Assembly (NCBI GenBank): GCA_964589855.1
Contig: CAZPVB010000002.1
Span: 30,574 to 94,573 of the forward strand
Source: SKVR01 sp964589855
GTDB lineage: Bacteria > Bacteroidota > Bacteroidia > Bacteroidales > UBA7960
Length of the DNA stretch: 64,000 nucleotides
Direction: 5' to 3'
Part shown: positions 62,051 through 64,000 of the stretch, piece by piece
Numbering within the stretch: the first letter of the stretch is position 1
Layout: every line of letters starts with the position of its first letter
Notes under the pieces: generated by a model
What the model saw: the letters and a program-made list of their open reading frames with translations, nothing else
What the model was told of the DNA's origin: nothing
Database searches by the model: none
Translations under genes and position numbers: made by a program

Positions 62051-62842
62051 ATGAAAAACCAGAAAAGAAGCACTTTAGGAATTCATGGGTTCATCTCTGT
62101 ATTCATTCTACTGGCAGCGTTTTCCTGCCAATCGCCCGTGAATACCAATAACTCATCTGATCGGCAGGATCAGGAGTGGATATCTTTATTTAACGGAAAA
62201 AATCTCGAAGATTGGGATATGAAGATACGGGGATACGAGTTAAATGAAAACTTTGGAAATACATTCAGGGTAGAAGATGGCATCCTGAAAGCATCCTATG
62301 ATGAGTACGATACCTTTAATGATCGGTTTGGACATATTTTTTACAAGGATGTTTTTTCGCACTATAAATTAAGGGTAGAATATCGTTTTACCGGAGAGCA
62401 GGCAGAAGGAGGTGCAGGATGGGCTTATCGGAATAATGGCGTCATGTTTCATGCTCAGTCTCCCGAATCTATGGAAAAAGACCAGTCGTTTCCCGTTTCC
62501 ATAGAGGCACAGATGCTGGGAGGAGACAATACGGGAGAAAGACCTACAGGCAGCGTCTGTACACCCGGCACATACATTGAGATGAATGGACAAAGAATTG
62601 ACGACCATTGCATTGAGTCAAATTCAAAGACCTACCATGGCGATCAATGGGTGACCATGGAGCTTGTGGTATTGGGTGATTCACTGGTACATCATATTGT
62701 GGAAGGAGATACAGTAATCAGCTACAATAACCTCAGAAAAGAAAAGAACGACGAACCCCTCTCTGAGGGTTACATCGCCTTGCAGGCAGAAAGTCATCCT
62801 ACTGAATTCAGGAAAATTGAAATACTTAAACTTCCTCATTAA
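62051..62842 (+). CDS. DUF1080 lipoprotein (3-keto-glycoside hydrolase-like)
   Basis: A 263-residue exported lipoprotein: the signal peptide ends at AAFSC26. The body matches DUF1080 (a jelly-roll, lectin-like fold), with WISLFNGKNLEDWDMKIRG, FRVEDGILKAS, YRFTGEQAEGGAGWAYRN, NNGVMFHAQSPESM, FPVSIEAQMLGG and the closing GYIALQAESHPTEFRKIEIL. Some DUF1080 proteins have been shown to cleave or bind 3-keto-glycosides made by Gfo/Idh/MocA oxidoreductases. This gene lies 25 kb from that oxidoreductase pair (35988-38195), so a shared pathway is possible but not shown. Its stop codon overlaps the stop of mutY on the other strand. Confidence 0.9.
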   Translation: MKNQKRSTLGIHGFISVFILLAAFSCQSPVNTNNSSDRQDQEWISLFNGKNLEDWDMKIRGYELNENFGNTFRVEDGILKASYDEYDTFNDRFGHIFYKDVFSHYKLRVEYRFTGEQAEGGAGWAYRNNGVMFHAQSPESMEKDQSFPVSIEAQMLGGDNTGERPTGSVCTPGTYIEMNGQRIDDHCIESNSKTYHGDQWVTMELVVLGDSLVHHIVEGDTVISYNNLRKEKNDEPLSEGYIALQAESHPTEFRKIEILKLPH

Positions 62843-63909
62843 CCCCCGGAGACTTTTTGCCATGACTTTAAAAATCTGCTGATCAGGACAGGCTTGCCCA
62901 TGTTCTCAAATTTTTCATAATCAATCCACTGAACACCTGGGGGCATTGCACCAACGGTTGAGCTTAGGGGTATTTTATAAAAGAAGGCTTCAATAACCTG
63001 ATGGGTAAGAACATGTTTAAACCTCGAACCAGAACCCTCAATAAGAATTTTTTCACCATTTTCTGAAAGCGCCTTTAAGTAAATATTTTCTTTAGGCATA
63101 TCATTGTCCGGAGTTTCAATAAGAGGAAACTGATAAAGGTTTTTCCAGATGTCATTTCCTGTTCTTTTCTCTACACAAATAGCCAACTGATTCTCTGTTT
63201 TATGATAGAAAAAGAAAAAATGAAAAAACCTCTTTTTTACTTTTACCTTTTTCTCTTTGAATGGAATTTTGGACTGTAATCCGTTTTTTTGGGCAATACA
63301 TTCCCCTATAAAAGGGCATATTTGACACGAAGGAGTTTGAGGTTTGCAAACGGTTGCCCCCAGATCCATCATTGCCTGGTTAAAAGCAGAAGGATGATCA
63401 GGATCGATCAATTCATTGGCTATTCCTTCAATCTCCTTTGCAACCGATGGGCGATCTATGGGTTTTTCTATGCCAAAATAACGGCAAATAAGACGAAGCA
63501 CATTGCCATCTACCACTGCAACAGACCTGTTGAAGGCAATGGACGCAATGGCAGCAGCAGTATATTTTCCCAAACCTTTGAGTTTCAGCAATTCATCATA
63601 GGTAGAGGGAAATTGCCCCTGATAATTCTCAACAATATCTTTTGCTGTATGATGCAGGTTGCGTGCCCTTGAATAATACCCAAGTCCCTGCCATGTTGCA
63701 AGCACCTGATCTTCTGATGCTCCGGCCAGTTGATAAATATCCGGAAACTTTTCGAGAAATTTGTTGTAGTAAGCAATGCCTTGCGCAATGCGGGTTTGCT
63801 GGAGAATAATCTCCGATAACCATACCTTATAAGGGTCATGGGTACTTCGCCAGGGCAACTCACGTTGATTTTTTTTATACCAAACCAGTATTTTTTCAGA
63901 AAAATTCAT
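62839..63909 (-). CDS. mutY: A/G-specific adenine glycosylase MutY
   Basis: A 356-residue base-excision repair enzyme that removes adenine mispaired with 8-oxoguanine. Features: LPWRSTHDPYKVWLSEIILQ with catalytic Glu33, the helix-hairpin-helix LKGLGKYTAAAIASIAF, catalytic Asp134 in VAVVDGNVLRL, and the [4Fe-4S] motif Cys188-x6-Cys195-x2-Cys198-x5-Cys204. The C-terminal NUDIX-like domain that checks the opposite base (about 225-350) includes KNLYQFPLIETP. All key residues are present and the length is typical. The last four bases overlap the 3' end of the DUF1080 gene on the opposite strand. Confidence 0.97.
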   Translation of the reverse strand: MNFSEKILVWYKKNQRELPWRSTHDPYKVWLSEIILQQTRIAQGIAYYNKFLEKFPDIYQLAGASEDQVLATWQGLGYYSRARNLHHTAKDIVENYQGQFPSTYDELLKLKGLGKYTAAAIASIAFNRSVAVVDGNVLRLICRYFGIEKPIDRPSVAKEIEGIANELIDPDHPSAFNQAMMDLGATVCKPQTPSCQICPFIGECIAQKNGLQSKIPFKEKKVKVKKRFFHFFFFYHKTENQLAICVEKRTGNDIWKNLYQFPLIETPDNDMPKENIYLKALSENGEKILIEGSGSRFKHVLTHQVIEAFFYKIPLSSTVGAMPPGVQWIDYEKFENMGKPVLISRFLKSWQKVSGG

Positions 63910-63971
63910 TTACATTTGGGGATTCAAAAACATTAAAAATATTCCATAATTCGTTGGCATAAAATTACATA

Positions 63972-64000
63972 AATTGTTTTCTATAATAAAGAAAACAATT
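63972..64000. repeat. 11-base inverted repeat at right window edge
   Basis: AATTGTTTTCT (63972-63982) and AGAAAACAATT (63990-64000) with a 7-base spacer, upstream of mutY. It may be a weak AT-rich terminator of a neighbouring gene or an operator. The window ends here, so it cannot be placed. Confidence 0.35.

Noticed and set aside
1..64000. tRNA, rRNA, CRISPR arrays, integrases, intact IS elements
   Set aside because: Searched for by eye on both strands: no cloverleaf, regular spacer array, DDE transposase or integrase motif was recognised. A dedicated tRNA or covariance-model scan could not be run.

Overview
The window is about 64 kb of moderately AT-rich DNA from a member of the Bacteroidota, most likely a Bacteroidales/Marinilabiliales-type environmental anaerobe. 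The evidence is a hybrid two-component regulator next to the start of a SusC-like receptor, type IX secretion C-terminal domains (IYPNPG type) on several exported proteins, the gliding lipoprotein GldH beside RicT and a class A PBP, and many promoters with the Bacteroidota -7 box TAnnTTTG instead of Shine-Dalgarno-led starts. No rRNA, tRNA, CRISPR array, intact insertion sequence or phage gene was recognised, so this is ordinary chromosome with a few accessory islands. The taxon is inferred from gene content, not from a marker gene.

Layout. 1-4500: the N-terminus of an outer-membrane receptor (cut by the window edge), a newly noticed 38-residue membrane ORF, and a 1361-residue hybrid two-component regulator; AGGTTGCA repeats abut the predicted receptor promoter. 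4960-9132: a very large NACHT-type NTPase with a probable HEPN domain, a candidate stand-alone antiphage gene. 9681-15579: three exported proteins (a cell-surface FN3-type protein, a phosphoesterase/beta-propeller lipoprotein, a phosphodiester-glycosidase-like T9SS cargo). 15883-28199: a NagB-LmbE fusion, DNA polymerase IV, an AsmA-like protein, a secreted GH13 amylase, a methyltransferase and a nitronate monooxygenase. 28639-35775: an M20 amidohydrolase, an exported transglutaminase-like protein, an exported MORN-repeat protein and a NamZ-type (DUF1343) muramidase. 35988-42170: a Tat-exported Gfo/Idh/MocA oxidoreductase with a TIM-barrel isomerase, a DUF4914 P-loop protein and a second TIM-barrel isomerase. 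42410-55104: a serpin lipoprotein, PolA, an MltF-like lytic transglycosylase, HolB, then the ricT-gldH-PBP1A-YkgJ cluster. 55197-63909: two sensor-kinase genes in one operon, a TolC-type protein, a DUF1080 lipoprotein and MutY.

How the genes fit together. Core functions are replication and repair (polA, holB, dinB, mutY) and wall and envelope growth (PBP1A, MltF, NamZ, AsmA, GldH). The accessory theme is carbohydrate handling: regulator plus SusC-like receptor, GH13, NagB-LmbE, and the oxidoreductase/isomerase/DUF1080 set that resembles 3-keto-glycoside chemistry. The most notable non-gene signals are the AGGTTGCA repeats, TACTTA/TAAGTA sites over the promoter at 11296-11324, and a dispersed intergenic element of about 155 bp with conserved inverted repeats (two full copies and one partial copy). 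All functional calls rest on reading motifs by eye; no database search was run.
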